Source: an uncultured Lysobacteraceae bacterium
GTDB lineage: Bacteria; Pseudomonadota; Gammaproteobacteria; Xanthomonadales; Xanthomonadaceae
Reading direction: 5' to 3'
Length of the DNA: 38,069 nt
Assembly: GCA_946480825.1 (NCBI GenBank)
Contig: CAMLLG010000035.1
Location: forward strand, 1 to 38,069
Of the stretch, positions 9,551-18,167 are shown piece by piece; position 1 is the first letter of the stretch, and every line of letters starts with the position of its first letter. The notes beneath the pieces are model-generated. The model worked only from the letters and a program-made list of their open reading frames with translations, had not been told where the DNA came from and ran no database searches. Position numbers and translations under genes: made by a program.

Positions 9551-11011
9551 ATGTCCAATCCTGCCCCGCGCGCTGCGACGCGCCATCGATCCCCGGCGAT
9601 GCTTCCGATCGCCATCGCGCTTTCGCTCGCCCTTCCATCCGTCCATGCGAACGAGCCCGATGCGGCGACGCGCGCATTGATCGAACGTCTCGAAGCGGTC
9701 GAACGCCGGCTCGGCGTCGCCGCGGACGACGAATCCGCGGCCTCCGCCGCCGATCTCGACCAGCGTCTGCGCGTGATCGAACGCAGGTTGGAACTGCAGG
9801 CCGAAGAGGCCGCGGCCAAGGCCGCGAAGGATCCGGTGGTGTCGCTCGCGCCCACCAGAGGCCTCTCGGTGAAATCGCCGGACGGCCTCGAACTGAAGGT
9901 TCGCGGTCTGGTCCAGGCCGACGGCCGCTTGTTCATCGGCGACGATCGCAATCCGCAGAACGACACCTTCCTGTTCCGCCGCATCCGACCCACGCTGGAA
10001 GGCACGTGGGGCTCGCTGATCGGCTTTCGGCTCACGCCCGAGTTCGCCGGCGACAGCGCCACCATCGTCGATGCCTACGTCGACCTGAAGTTCGATCCGC
10101 GCGCCACCGTGCGCATCGGCAAGGTGAAGGGGCCGGTGGGTCTGGAACGGCTGCAGTCCGGCGGCGCGATCGCGTTCGTGGAGCGCGGTTTCCCGACCGA
10201 ACTGGCGCCGAACCGCGATATCGGCGTGCAGCTGCAGGGCGAGTTGTTCGACACCCGTCTGAGCTATGTGGTCGGTGCGTACAACGGCACACCCGACGGC
10301 CGCGACGCCGCCACCACCAACCCGGACGACGAATTCGAATACGCGGCCAGGGTGTTCTGGGAGCCGTTCAGGAACTCGGCGAACGGCTGGTCGGGCCTCG
10401 GCGTCGGCGTCGCCGCCAGCGTCGGCGATACCTTCGGCACCGGCAACAATTTTCTGCCGCGCTATCGCACACCGGGTCAGGCGCAGTTCTTCGCCTACAA
10501 CGCCAACGTCGCCGCCGACGGCCTGCATCGCCGCGTCTCGCCGCAGGGCTATTTCCATCGCGGCCGCTTCGGCCTGCTCGGCGAATACATCACCTCCGAA
10601 CAGGAAGTGCGGGTGACCAGCGGCGCCAACGCCGGTCGTCGCGAGCATCTCGTCAACGAGGCCTATCAGCTCACCGGCAGCGTGGTGCTGACCGGCGAAG
10701 ACGCCAGCTACCGCGGCGTCGTCAAGCCCAACCAGCCGTTCGCCATGGATGCACCGGGCTGGGGCGCCTTCGAACTCGTCGGCCGTTTCGGAGAACTGAA
10801 GATCGACGACGAGGCCTTCCCGCTGTTCGCCAACGCCGCGACCTCCGCGCGCTCGGCGAAGGCGTGGACGATCGGTCTCAACTGGTATCTCAACAGCAAC
10901 CTGAAGCTGGTCGCGAATTACACCCGGACCGCGTTCGAGGACGGTGCCGCGGCCGGCGCCGACCGCGAAGACGAACAATCCTTCTTCACCCGTGCGCAAT
11001 TCTCCTTCTGA
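9551..11011 (+). CDS. OprO/OprP-type outer membrane porin
   Basis: 486 residues, with GGAG six bases before the ATG. The signal peptide ends around SVHAN (residues 30-34). Residues 39-95 form a predicted coiled coil (ALIERLEAVERRL; LRVIERRLELQAEEAAAKA), as in trimeric OprP/OprO relatives. The rest is a beta-barrel with alternating aromatic strands, the lines LKVRGLVQADGRLFIGDD, FRRIRPTLEGTW and RIGKVKGPVGLERLQSG, and a terminal Phe (RAQFSF). The family takes up anions such as phosphate or pyrophosphate. Standing 15 bases before sbp, this one probably lets sulfate or sulfur esters cross the outer membrane. Confidence 0.88.
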   Translation: MSNPAPRAATRHRSPAMLPIAIALSLALPSVHANEPDAATRALIERLEAVERRLGVAADDESAASAADLDQRLRVIERRLELQAEEAAAKAAKDPVVSLAPTRGLSVKSPDGLELKVRGLVQADGRLFIGDDRNPQNDTFLFRRIRPTLEGTWGSLIGFRLTPEFAGDSATIVDAYVDLKFDPRATVRIGKVKGPVGLERLQSGGAIAFVERGFPTELAPNRDIGVQLQGELFDTRLSYVVGAYNGTPDGRDAATTNPDDEFEYAARVFWEPFRNSANGWSGLGVGVAASVGDTFGTGNNFLPRYRTPGQAQFFAYNANVAADGLHRRVSPQGYFHRGRFGLLGEYITSEQEVRVTSGANAGRREHLVNEAYQLTGSVVLTGEDASYRGVVKPNQPFAMDAPGWGAFELVGRFGELKIDDEAFPLFANAATSARSAKAWTIGLNWYLNSNLKLVANYTRTAFEDGAAAGADREDEQSFFTRAQFSF

Positions 11012-11026
11012 CCCGGAGCGAACGAC

Positions 11027-12049
11027 ATGAAACGACTCCTCAAGCCTATCCTCATCGGTCTGTTGATCGCCCCCATGATCGCCGGCGTCGGTCCGGCGCG
11101 GGCCGCGAACGGCGAACTGCTCAACGTCTCCTATGACCCGACCCGCGAGTTCTACGCCGAGGTCAACGAACGCTTCGCCGCGCAGTGGAAACAGCAGACC
11201 GGCGAAACCCTGAAGATCCGCGCATCGCACGGCGGCTCGGGCAAGCAGGCGCGCTCGGTGATCGACGGCCTCGAAGCGGATGTCGTCACCCTCGCGGTCG
11301 CGGTCGACATCGATGCGATCGTGCAGAACGGCAAACTCTTGCCCGCCAACTGGCAGTCGCGGCTGCCGCACAACAGTTCGCCCTACACCTCGACGATCGT
11401 GTTCCTGGTGCGCAAGGGCAACCCGAAGAAGATCGTCGACTGGGACGACCTGGCGAAGCCGGGCGTGGGCGTGATCACGCCCAACCCGAAGACTTCCGGC
11501 GGCGCGCGCTGGAACTATCTCGCGGCCTGGGCCTGGGCGTCGAAGGAATACCGCGATGGCGACAAGGTCGTGGACTATCTCACCCGCGTGTTCAAGAACG
11601 TTCCGGTGCTGGATACCGGCGCGCGCGGATCGACCACGACCTTCGTCGAGCGCGGCATCGGCGATGTGCTGATCGCGTGGGAGAACGAAGCGCTGCTGAC
11701 GCTCAACCAGGCCGACACCCGCGGCAAGTTCGAAATCGTCGTGCCGAGCCTGAGCATCAAGGCCGAGCCGCCGGTGGCCTGGGTCGACAAGAACGTGGCC
11801 AGGCACGGCACCCGCAAGCAGGCCGAAGCCTATCTGCGTTTCCTGTACACGCCGGAAGGCCAGCGATTGGCGGCGAAACACTTCTATCGCCCGGCCGAGC
11901 CGGACAAGGTGCCGGCGGCGGATCTGGCGCGGTTTCCGAAGGTGACGCTGGTGACCGTCGATGCCGCGTTCGGCGGCTGGAAGAAAGCGCAGACCGATCA
12001 TTTCGCCGACGGCGCCTTCTTCGACCGCATCTACAAGGCCGCGCGATGA
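11027..12049 (+). CDS. sbp: Periplasmic sulfate-binding protein of an ABC transporter
   Basis: 340 residues, with GGAG eight bases before the ATG and a signal peptide cut near ARAAN (residues 25-29). The family lines are all present: [77 protein letters not shown] and [14 protein letters not shown] and TSGG segments line the oxyanion site in Sbp/CysP. It delivers sulfate or thiosulfate to CysTW. The TGA overlaps the cysT ATG by the ATGA arrangement, so translation is coupled. Confidence 0.95.
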   Translation: MKRLLKPILIGLLIAPMIAGVGPARAANGELLNVSYDPTREFYAEVNERFAAQWKQQTGETLKIRASHGGSGKQARSVIDGLEADVVTLAVAVDIDAIVQNGKLLPANWQSRLPHNSSPYTSTIVFLVRKGNPKKIVDWDDLAKPGVGVITPNPKTSGGARWNYLAAWAWASKEYRDGDKVVDYLTRVFKNVPVLDTGARGSTTTFVERGIGDVLIAWENEALLTLNQADTRGKFEIVVPSLSIKAEPPVAWVDKNVARHGTRKQAEAYLRFLYTPEGQRLAAKHFYRPAEPDKVPAADLARFPKVTLVTVDAAFGGWKKAQTDHFADGAFFDRIYKAAR

Positions 12050-12921
12050 GCGCAGTGGCCGGCACCGCGGCGAACGCGCCGCGCGCACGCAGATCGCCGA
12101 ACCCCTTGCCGGGGTTCGGCATCAGTCTGGGACTGGGCATGGCCTGGCTCGGCGCGGTGGTGCTGTTGCCGCTGCTGGCGCTGAGCGTGCGCGCGGCCGC
12201 CCTCGGAACGGAAGGCTGGCTGCGCGCGCTGCGCGACGAGCGCGTGCAGGAAGCGCTGAAATTGAGCTTCGGCGCCGCGCTGGTCGCGGCGGTGGTCTCG
12301 CTGCTGGTCGGCGCGCTGATCGCGTGGGTGCTCGTGCGTTATCGCTTTCCCGGCCGGCGTCTGGTGGATGCGCTGGTCGATCTGCCGTTCGCGCTGCCCA
12401 CCGCGGTCGCGGGCATCGCACTGACCGCGATCTATTCGAAGAACGGCTGGGTCGGCCGTTTCATCGAACCGCTGGGCGTGCAGGTGGCCTACACGTCGAT
12501 CGGCATCGTGCTGGCGCTGGTGTTCATCGGCCTGCCGTTCGCGGTGCGCACGGTGCAACCGCTGCTGGAAACCCTGGGGCGCGAACCGGAAGAGGCCGCG
12601 GCCTCGCTCGGCGCGTCGCGCTGGACCGCGCTGCGGCGCGTGGTGTTTCCGGAACTGCTGCCGGGCCTGTTGACCGGCTTCTCGCTGGCGTTCGCGCGCG
12701 GCCTCGGCGAATACGGTTCGGTGATCTTCATCGCCGGCAATCTGCCCTACAAGACCGAGATCGCGCCGCTGCTGGTGACGATCCGGCTGGAGGAATACGA
12801 CTACAACGGCGCGATCGCGATCGCCGCGCTGCTGCTGGCCGCGTCGTTCGCGTGCCTGCTCGCCATCAACGCGATCCCGCTGCTGTTCGCGCACGAGCGC
12901 AAGGGAGGCCGCCGTGGCTGA
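12046..12921 (+). CDS. cysT: Sulfate ABC transporter permease CysT (CysU)
   Basis: 291 residues with about six membrane helices. The cytoplasmic EAA loop for the ATPase is [20 protein letters not shown], followed by [20 protein letters not shown] and [12 protein letters not shown], the signature end of CysT. The start overlaps sbp and the end overlaps cysW by eight bases. It forms the membrane channel with CysW. Confidence 0.94.
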   Translation: MSAVAGTAANAPRARRSPNPLPGFGISLGLGMAWLGAVVLLPLLALSVRAAALGTEGWLRALRDERVQEALKLSFGAALVAAVVSLLVGALIAWVLVRYRFPGRRLVDALVDLPFALPTAVAGIALTAIYSKNGWVGRFIEPLGVQVAYTSIGIVLALVFIGLPFAVRTVQPLLETLGREPEEAAASLGASRWTALRRVVFPELLPGLLTGFSLAFARGLGEYGSVIFIAGNLPYKTEIAPLLVTIRLEEYDYNGAIAIAALLLAASFACLLAINAIPLLFAHERKGGRRG

Positions 12922-13774
12922 GCGCATCGAGACGACCGACGCCATCCGCGAACCCGCATGGCTGCGCTGGCTGCTGATCGCGCTGGCGGTGCTGGCCATG
13001 ATCGGGCTGGTGGTGCTGCCGCTGCTGATGGTGCTGGCCGCGGCCTTCGGCGACGGCTTCGTCGCCTGGTTCGAAGCGCTGTCCGAACCGGATGCGCTCG
13101 CGGCCCTGAAGCTCACGCTGTTCACGGTCGCCATCGTGCTGCCGATCAACGCCCTGTTCGGCCTGATGATGGCCTGGGCGGTCACCCGCTTCGAATTCCG
13201 CGGCAAGCGCCTGCTGCTGGCGCTGCTGGATCTGCCGTTCGCGGTGTCGCCTGTGGTGGCCGGCCTGTGTCTGGTGCTGCTGTTCGGCGCCCACGGCTGG
13301 TTCGCGGCGTGGCTGGCCGAGCACGACATCAAGATCCTGTTCGCGCGCCCCGGCATCGTGCTGGCGACGCTGTTCATCACCTTCCCGTTCGTGGTCCGCG
13401 AACTGATTCCGCTGATGCAGCAGCAGGGCGCGGACGAGGAATTGGCGGCGCGTTCGCTGGGCGCCGGCGCCTGGTCGATGTTCTTCCGGGTCACGCTGCC
13501 GAACATCCGCTGGGGCCTGCTGTACGGCGTGCTGCTGTGCGGCGCGCGCGCGATGGGCGAATTCGGCGCGGTCTCGGTGGTGTCGGGCCATATCCGCGGC
13601 CTCACCAACACGCTGCCGCTGCACATCGAAATCCTCTACAACGAATTCGATACCACCGCGGCGTTCGCGGCGGCATCGCTGTTGTCGGGGCTGGCGCTGG
13701 TGACGCTGGTCCTGAAGTTCTGGCTGGAGTCGAAGCATGGCGATTCGCTCGCCTCATCGCACAGGAAGCACTGA
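12914..13774 (+). CDS. cysW: Sulfate ABC transporter permease CysW
   Basis: 286 residues, GTG start with AAGGGAGG (12901-12908) five bases upstream. The family lines are LDLPFAVSPVVAGLCLVLLF, the EAA loop DEELAARSLGAGAWSMFFRV, and ARAMGEFGAVSVVSGHIRG. The tail LESKHGDSLASSHRKH is hydrophilic and is almost repeated at the end of the small ORF that follows. AGGAAG inside the tail codons (13763-13768) is the ribosome site for the next start. Confidence 0.94.
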   Translation: MAERIETTDAIREPAWLRWLLIALAVLAMIGLVVLPLLMVLAAAFGDGFVAWFEALSEPDALAALKLTLFTVAIVLPINALFGLMMAWAVTRFEFRGKRLLLALLDLPFAVSPVVAGLCLVLLFGAHGWFAAWLAEHDIKILFARPGIVLATLFITFPFVVRELIPLMQQQGADEELAARSLGAGAWSMFFRVTLPNIRWGLLYGVLLCGARAMGEFGAVSVVSGHIRGLTNTLPLHIEILYNEFDTTAAFAAASLLSGLALVTLVLKFWLESKHGDSLASSHRKH

Positions 13775-13912
13775 CGTGAAGCGTCGATCTTTTTCGCCCT
13801 CGGCGCCCGGCGCGCCGGCGACGACGGCACCGCAGGCCGGTGCCGTCCGGACGCGGCTCGAATCGAAACACGGCGATGCGCTCGCCGCATCGCACAGGAA
13901 ACATTGACATGC
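13722..13912 (+). repeat. Direct duplication of the cysW end and translation-start module
   Basis: Copies at 13722-13779 and 13855-13912 (offset 133) agree at roughly 83 percent of positions. Each copy contains 16 tail codons, an AGGAA ribosome site, TGA, one C and a start codon (GTG in the first, ATG of cysA in the second). A 10-base hairpin GACGGCACCG/CGGTGCCGTC lies between them at 13823-13847. Confidence 0.85.
13776..13907 (+). CDS. Small 43-residue ORF between cysW and cysA, tail shared with CysW
   Basis: GTG start one base after the cysW TGA, with AGGAAG seven bases upstream; TGA one base before the cysA ATG, where AGGAAA also sits seven bases upstream. The first 27 residues are basic and rich in Pro/Ala ([20 protein letters not shown]). 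The last 16, [16 protein letters not shown], match the CysW tail LESKHGDSLASSHRKH at 14 of 16. Eight codons differ: six changes are synonymous at the third position and two are Ser-to-Ala. That pattern suggests selection on the peptide, though the number is small. It has no membrane segment. It could be a true small protein of the transporter or a leftover of a tandem duplication kept to couple cysA translation. Confidence 0.5.
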   Translation: MKRRSFSPSAPGAPATTAPQAGAVRTRLESKHGDALAASHRKH

Positions 13913-14973
13913 AGTTGCGCATTCTCGAATTGAACAAACGCTATCCCGGGGTCGCGGCCCTCGATGACGTCGACCTCACCATCGCCTCGGGCGAACTGAT
14001 CGCGCTGCTCGGCCCGTCGGGCTCCGGCAAGACCACGCTGCTGCGGGTCATCGCCGGCCTGTTGTCCCCCGACAGCGGCCGGGTGCTGTTCGGCGAGCGC
14101 GATGCGACCCGCCTGAGCCTGCGCGAACGCAACGTCGGCTTCGTGTTCCAGCACTACGCGCTGTTCCGGCACATGACCGTGGCGGAGAACATCGCCTTCG
14201 GTCTGCGCAGTCGCCCGCGCGCGCGACGGCCGGCGAAGGCGGACATCGCGAAGCGGGTGCAGGAACTGCTGGGCCTGATTCAGTTGCCCGAACTCGGCGG
14301 CCGCTATCCCGATCAGTTGTCGGGCGGCCAGAAACAGCGCGTGGCGCTGGCGCGCGCATTGGCGATCGATCCCAGCGTGCTGCTGCTGGACGAACCGTTC
14401 GGCGCGCTGGATGCGAAGGTGCGCGTGGAGCTGCGACGCTGGCTGCGCCGGCTGCACGATCAGACCGGACAGACCACGGTCTTCGTCACCCACGACCAGG
14501 AAGAAGCGCTGGAGCTGGCCGATCGCGTGGTGGTGATGCGCGCCGGCCGGATCGAGCAGGTCGGCACGCCGGCGGAGATCTACGAAACGCCGGCCTCGGC
14601 CTACGTGTTCGACTTCATCGGCCGCGGCAACGCGCTCGACGGCACGGTGCGCGATGGCGTGTTTTCGATGGCCGACGGCGTGGCCGCGTTCGCCGCGCCG
14701 GGCTGCGCCGACGGACCCGTGGCCGCGCATCTGCGACCGCACGAACTGGAACTCGTCGACGATTCAGCGGAGATCGATGTCGCGGGCATTCCCGCGCGCG
14801 TGCTCGCGTCGCATCGACGCGCAGACCGCATCACCGTCGAACTCGCGGTCGGCGAACAAAGCAAACCGTTCGAATGGGACATGATCGCGACGCCCGGCGT
14901 CGTGGCGCCGGTTGCCGGACAGACGTTGCGCCTGCGGCCATCGCGCGTGCGTTTCTATCCGCGCGAGGGTTGA
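13909..14973 (+). CDS. cysA: Sulfate ABC transporter ATPase CysA
   Basis: 354 residues. Walker [10 protein letters not shown] (residues 38-46), Q-loop [13 protein letters not shown], signature [15 protein letters not shown], Walker [13 protein letters not shown] and switch His in [15 protein letters not shown] are all intact. The C-terminal third is the regulatory TOBE-like domain ([23 protein letters not shown]). It drives sulfate/thiosulfate import through CysTW. The ATG at 13909 has AGGAAA seven bases upstream; an open frame runs back to 13840 without support. Last gene of the operon. Confidence 0.94.
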   Translation: MQLRILELNKRYPGVAALDDVDLTIASGELIALLGPSGSGKTTLLRVIAGLLSPDSGRVLFGERDATRLSLRERNVGFVFQHYALFRHMTVAENIAFGLRSRPRARRPAKADIAKRVQELLGLIQLPELGGRYPDQLSGGQKQRVALARALAIDPSVLLLDEPFGALDAKVRVELRRWLRRLHDQTGQTTVFVTHDQEEALELADRVVVMRAGRIEQVGTPAEIYETPASAYVFDFIGRGNALDGTVRDGVFSMADGVAAFAAPGCADGPVAAHLRPHELELVDDSAEIDVAGIPARVLASHRRADRITVELAVGEQSKPFEWDMIATPGVVAPVAGQTLRLRPSRVRFYPREG

Positions 14974-15015
14974 ACCGGAACGCTGAGTGGCGCCTTGAAA
15001 TCTCCAGCGAATGCA

Positions 15016-15083
15016 CCGGTAGAGCGGCCTTCAGGCCGCTGATCTTCGCAAGACCAGCAGCGGCCTGAAGGCCGCTCTACCGG
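15016..15083. repeat. REPIN-like pair of inverted REP sequences after cysA
   Basis: Perfect 26-base inverted arms (15016-15041 and 15058-15083) enclose a 16-base loop. Each arm is itself a small hairpin (AGCGGCCT-TC-AGGCCGCT). It lies 42 bases after the cysA stop and 65 bases before the end of the convergent DUF2145 gene, so it may also end transcription from both sides or stabilise 3' ends. Confidence 0.85.
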
Positions 15084-15147
15084 CGATGTCGCGATCGATA
15101 TCGCGATGTCGATGGATTTAGAACAGGCGGTCACTGCATCGGACGCG

Positions 15148-16056
15148 CTAGCCAGGTCCGGGCCGCTCGACCCAGCGCCCTCGGCGCCACTCGCGTTCGT
15201 CGGTTGCCAGCCCTGCGGCGTCGAGCCATTCGAGAATCGAACGCACCGTGACCACCGGATAGTCGCCGCCGAGCCGGGTTGAAACCGGATGATCGGTGAA
15301 GACCAGATGCGCGCCGAACAGGCCGCCGACGATCCGCTGCGTGTAGGGAATGCGAATGCGGCCGGGCCTGAAACCGTGGCCGACGGCGAGCCGATACGCC
15401 TGCGCGCGCGTGCGCACCGTTGTCGTCGCCGGCAGCGCGGCGGCGATGTGTTCGAGCACCCACGCGGTCGAGTTCTGGTAGTGCGGGCTGCCGGGCCGTG
15501 CGATCAGGTTGTAGCGCGGCGTGTACAGCGCATCGCGCGGCAATGCGGTCAGACGCGCGGCGAGCCGCGTCGCGACCTCCGGCGGCAGCCAGGTGATGCG
15601 CGCGTCCTGATTGATCAGATCGTCGGCGAAGAAATTCACCAGGCCCTGCGCATACAGGCCGGAGTCGTCGCTGCTGCAATCGTTGAGCAGATGCACCACC
15701 GTCCAGCGGCCGTCGGGATGATCGCGCACCGCGAATCCCGCATGGCTGTAGCGCAGACCGTGTTTCGACAGATCGGTGCCGATCCGCGACACCAGCGCCA
15801 CCGGCGCGTCGCTCGCGTCCAGCGCATCGGCGACGGCGAGCGCGGTCGCCGCGGCATCGGCGATGGCCTGCGGCGGCATCGATCGGGTTTCGCAGTCGGT
15901 GCCGGCGTGCGCGGCCGGCGCGACGGTGAGCAGCAACGCCGTCAGCGCGGCCAGCATCAACCCCAGAAGCCCGCCGGCGATCCGCGCGCTGCGTCGGCGC
16001 TGGCACTGTTCCGGCGGAAGCCGGCAGGGCCTGTGTCGCGTCGCGCGCGGACTCAC
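15148..16056 (-). CDS. DUF2145-family protein
   Basis: 302 residues from GTG 16056, which overlaps the TGA of the preceding gene (GTGA) and suggests coupling; ATG 15957 is another start and would give a cleaner signal peptide. A hydrophobic segment GGLLGLMLAALTALLLTVAP ends near AAHAG and points to export. The mature part has LSKHGLRYSHAGFAVRDHPD, then GRWTVVHLLNDCSSDDSGLY, and NFFADDL, which recall the DUF2145 family and resemble NlpC/P60- or YiiX-like papain folds: a His in SHAG and Cys/Asp in NDCSSDDSG could be functional, but this is inference. Found as a pair with the small secreted gene upstream. Confidence 0.78.
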   Translation of the reverse strand: MSPRATRHRPCRLPPEQCQRRRSARIAGGLLGLMLAALTALLLTVAPAAHAGTDCETRSMPPQAIADAAATALAVADALDASDAPVALVSRIGTDLSKHGLRYSHAGFAVRDHPDGRWTVVHLLNDCSSDDSGLYAQGLVNFFADDLINQDARITWLPPEVATRLAARLTALPRDALYTPRYNLIARPGSPHYQNSTAWVLEHIAAALPATTTVRTRAQAYRLAVGHGFRPGRIRIPYTQRIVGGLFGAHLVFTDHPVSTRLGGDYPVVTVRSILEWLDAAGLATDEREWRRGRWVERPGPG

Positions 16057-16487
16057 GTGTCGATCTCGCGCGAATGCACGTGGGCGCGGGCATGTTCGTC
16101 GGCGACGAAACACAGCGCCTCGCCCGCGGCCATCAACAGCCAGCCTCCGCTGACCGCGACCGCCTCCACGACCGTGCCGGTGGCGATCGCCAGCGACTTG
16201 GCCGCTTCCGCGGTGAGATGGACCACGAACGAGGCGCCGAGCCCCACCACGGAGACCGTCACCGCCACCGCGCCGCCGCTTGCGGCGACCCCGGTGACCA
16301 CGAATTTGCCGCCCGCCACCAGCGCGCCCACTACCGCGACCGGCACTTCCACCGACGCCATCACGCTCGCTTCCGAATGCCGCCCCGATGCATCCGACTG
16401 CGCATCCGCCGGCGGCACCAGCAGGCAGGCGAGGGCGACGGTGAGGGCGGCGAAACGCCGGGACAGGCGGGAGGGCGAAGCGGACAT
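16053..16487 (-). CDS. Small secreted or membrane protein paired with DUF2145
   Basis: 144 residues from ATG 16487; ATG 16505 (six codons longer) is also possible, and neither has a good ribosome site. The signal peptide is FAALTVALACLLVPPADAQS. After a short polar stretch come two long glycine/alanine/valine-rich hydrophobic segments (VPVAVVGALVAGGKFVVTGV; VSVVGLGASFVVHLTAEAA) and a third around VVEAVAVSGGWLLMAAGEAL, then a His/Asp-rich tail. No known domain was recognised. The GTGA overlap with the DUF2145 gene predicts that the two act together at the envelope. Confidence 0.65.
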   Translation of the reverse strand: MSASPSRLSRRFAALTVALACLLVPPADAQSDASGRHSEASVMASVEVPVAVVGALVAGGKFVVTGVAASGGAVAVTVSVVGLGASFVVHLTAEAAKSLAIATGTVVEAVAVSGGWLLMAAGEALCFVADEHARAHVHSREIDT

Positions 16488-16645
16488 CGACGGGGTCGGG
16501 GGCATGGGCGGACTCGGTGAGCGCTGGCTTGCGGGCGATGCGGCGAAGACGATGCGGCGAAGAGACACCCGCGAAGCCCGACGTTGCAATCCGCGTCGAC
16601 CGAGTGTAGATAGCGGGCATCTCCCGGTATCGGAAAAATAGACGC

Positions 16646-17392
16646 ATGGCCGTTTCCGTCGAACTGATCGATGCGCTCAAACGCCTGCTGCGCGGTCAGG
16701 GGTTGACCTATCGCGAACTGGCATCACGGCTGAAGATGAGCGAGGCCGCGGTGAAACGCATGTTCTCGCTGCGCGCGATGAGCCTGCAGCGGCTGGAACA
16801 GATCTGCGATGTGCTGGATGTCGGGCTGTCCGAGCTGGCCGCCGAAGCGTCGCGCGGCCGCGAGACCATGGCCGGCCTGACCGAAGCGCAGGAAAAAGCG
16901 CTGGTCTCCGAACCGGCACTGCTGCTGGCGCTGTTTCTCAGTCTCAATCGCTGGCGCCAGCAGGATGTGCTGGCGCAGTTCGCCTTCACCGAAGCGCAGT
17001 GGACCGGGCTGCTGGTGAAGCTGGACCGCCTCGGCATCATCGAGCTGATGCCCGGCAATCGCGCGCGGGCGCTGACCGCGCGCAATTTCCGCTGGCGCCG
17101 CAATGGACCGATGGAGCGCTATTTCCGCGAGAAGCTGCTGGGCGATTACTTCGCCGATGCCTTCGACGGCGAACAGGACGGCCTGTTCCTGCTCAGCGGC
17201 AGTCTCAGCGTCGACGGCGTGCGCCAGATGCGCCAGCGTCTGGAAGAGGTGGTGCGTGAATTCGACGCGCTGCTGATCCGCGATGCGACGCTGTCGCCGA
17301 AGGAACGCATCGGCATGAGTCTCGTGCTCGCGCAGAAGCCGTGGCTGCTGCAACTGTTCCAGGGCTATCGGCGCGCGCTCGACAAAAGCTGA
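16646..17392 (+). CDS. XRE-type transcriptional regulator with unknown C-terminal domain
   Basis: 248 residues. A Cro/C1 helix-turn-helix spans about residues 8-65 (LTYRELASRLKMSEAAVKRM followed by LRAMSLQRLEQICDVLDVGL). The remaining ~180 residues have a helical, possibly winged-helix pattern (FTEAQWTGLLVKLDRLGIIE) and end LLQLFQGYRRALDKS; no ligand domain was recognised. It is divergent from the small secreted gene across a 158-base gap that may hold both promoters. It stands alone; the 259 bases after it lead to fabA. Confidence 0.82.
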   Translation: MAVSVELIDALKRLLRGQGLTYRELASRLKMSEAAVKRMFSLRAMSLQRLEQICDVLDVGLSELAAEASRGRETMAGLTEAQEKALVSEPALLLALFLSLNRWRQQDVLAQFAFTEAQWTGLLVKLDRLGIIELMPGNRARALTARNFRWRRNGPMERYFREKLLGDYFADAFDGEQDGLFLLSGSLSVDGVRQMRQRLEEVVREFDALLIRDATLSPKERIGMSLVLAQKPWLLQLFQGYRRALDKS

Positions 17393-17651
17393 TCTCGATA
17401 TCGATCCTGATGCTTGCGAAGCGATATCGGCGGTGCATCGCCTGCATACGCTGCCGCACGTTCGCGCGAGCGCCGACATGATTGAGAACACACGCCTGCG
17501 TATGTCGGCCGCATACTGCGGCGAATGGTCGAAAGCCCATGAAAACAGGGCGATTCCATACGCATGCGAATGCGAAAATCCATTCGCCCGTTCACGGTGC
17601 AGGACTTTTTTCTGGCGATAATGCGTGCCTCCGTCGTCTTGAGCGTCCCGC

Positions 17652-18167
17652 ATGTCGCTGCCCGCGTCCTTCGATCATTCGCAACTGCTCGTCTGCGCCG
17701 ATGGCGCACTGTTCGGCCCAGGCAATGCGCGCCTTCCGGCGCCGCCGATGTTGATGTTCGATCGCATCACGCATGTCGACGAGACCGGCGGCGCGTACGG
17801 CAAGGGCCGGCTGGAGGCGGAGCTGGAGATCCGCCCCGACCTGTGGTTCTTCGATTGCCACTTCGGGAACGACCCGGTGATGCCCGGTTGCCTCGGCCTG
17901 GATGCGATGTGGCAGCTCGCCGGATTCTTCCTGCCGTGGCTGGGCGAACCAGGCCGCGGGCGCGCGCTCGGTGTCGGCCAGGTGAAATTCAGCGGCCAGG
18001 TGTTGCCCACCGCGAAGCTCGTGCGCTATCTGATCGACGTGCGTCGAGTCATGCGCGGCAAGCTTGCGCTGGTCATCGCCGACGGCAAGACTTTCGTCGA
18101 CGATCGTCTGATCTACGAAGCCGAGAACCTGCGCGTCGGGCTGTTCCGCTCGACGGAGGGCTTCTGA
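17652..18167 (+). CDS. fabA: 3-hydroxydecanoyl-ACP dehydratase/isomerase FabA
   Basis: 171 residues, the standard length. His70 in [14 protein letters not shown] and Asp84 in [14 protein letters not shown] are the catalytic pair at the same numbers as in E. coli. It dehydrates 3-hydroxydecanoyl-ACP and isomerises the trans-2 to the cis-3 bond, the entry to anaerobic unsaturated fatty acid synthesis. The stop overlaps the fabB ATG by one base (TGATG). The 259-base upstream region has a GATAAT hexamer at 17617-17622 that could be a -10 box, but no matching -35 or clear FabR-like operator was seen. Confidence 0.96.
   Translation: MSLPASFDHSQLLVCADGALFGPGNARLPAPPMLMFDRITHVDETGGAYGKGRLEAELEIRPDLWFFDCHFGNDPVMPGCLGLDAMWQLAGFFLPWLGEPGRGRALGVGQVKFSGQVLPTAKLVRYLIDVRRVMRGKLALVIADGKTFVDDRLIYEAENLRVGLFRSTEGF

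Noticed and set aside
14974..15147. Possible small RNA formed by the REPIN stem
   Set aside because: The structure is explained by inverted REP arms; no promoter was found for a separate transcript.
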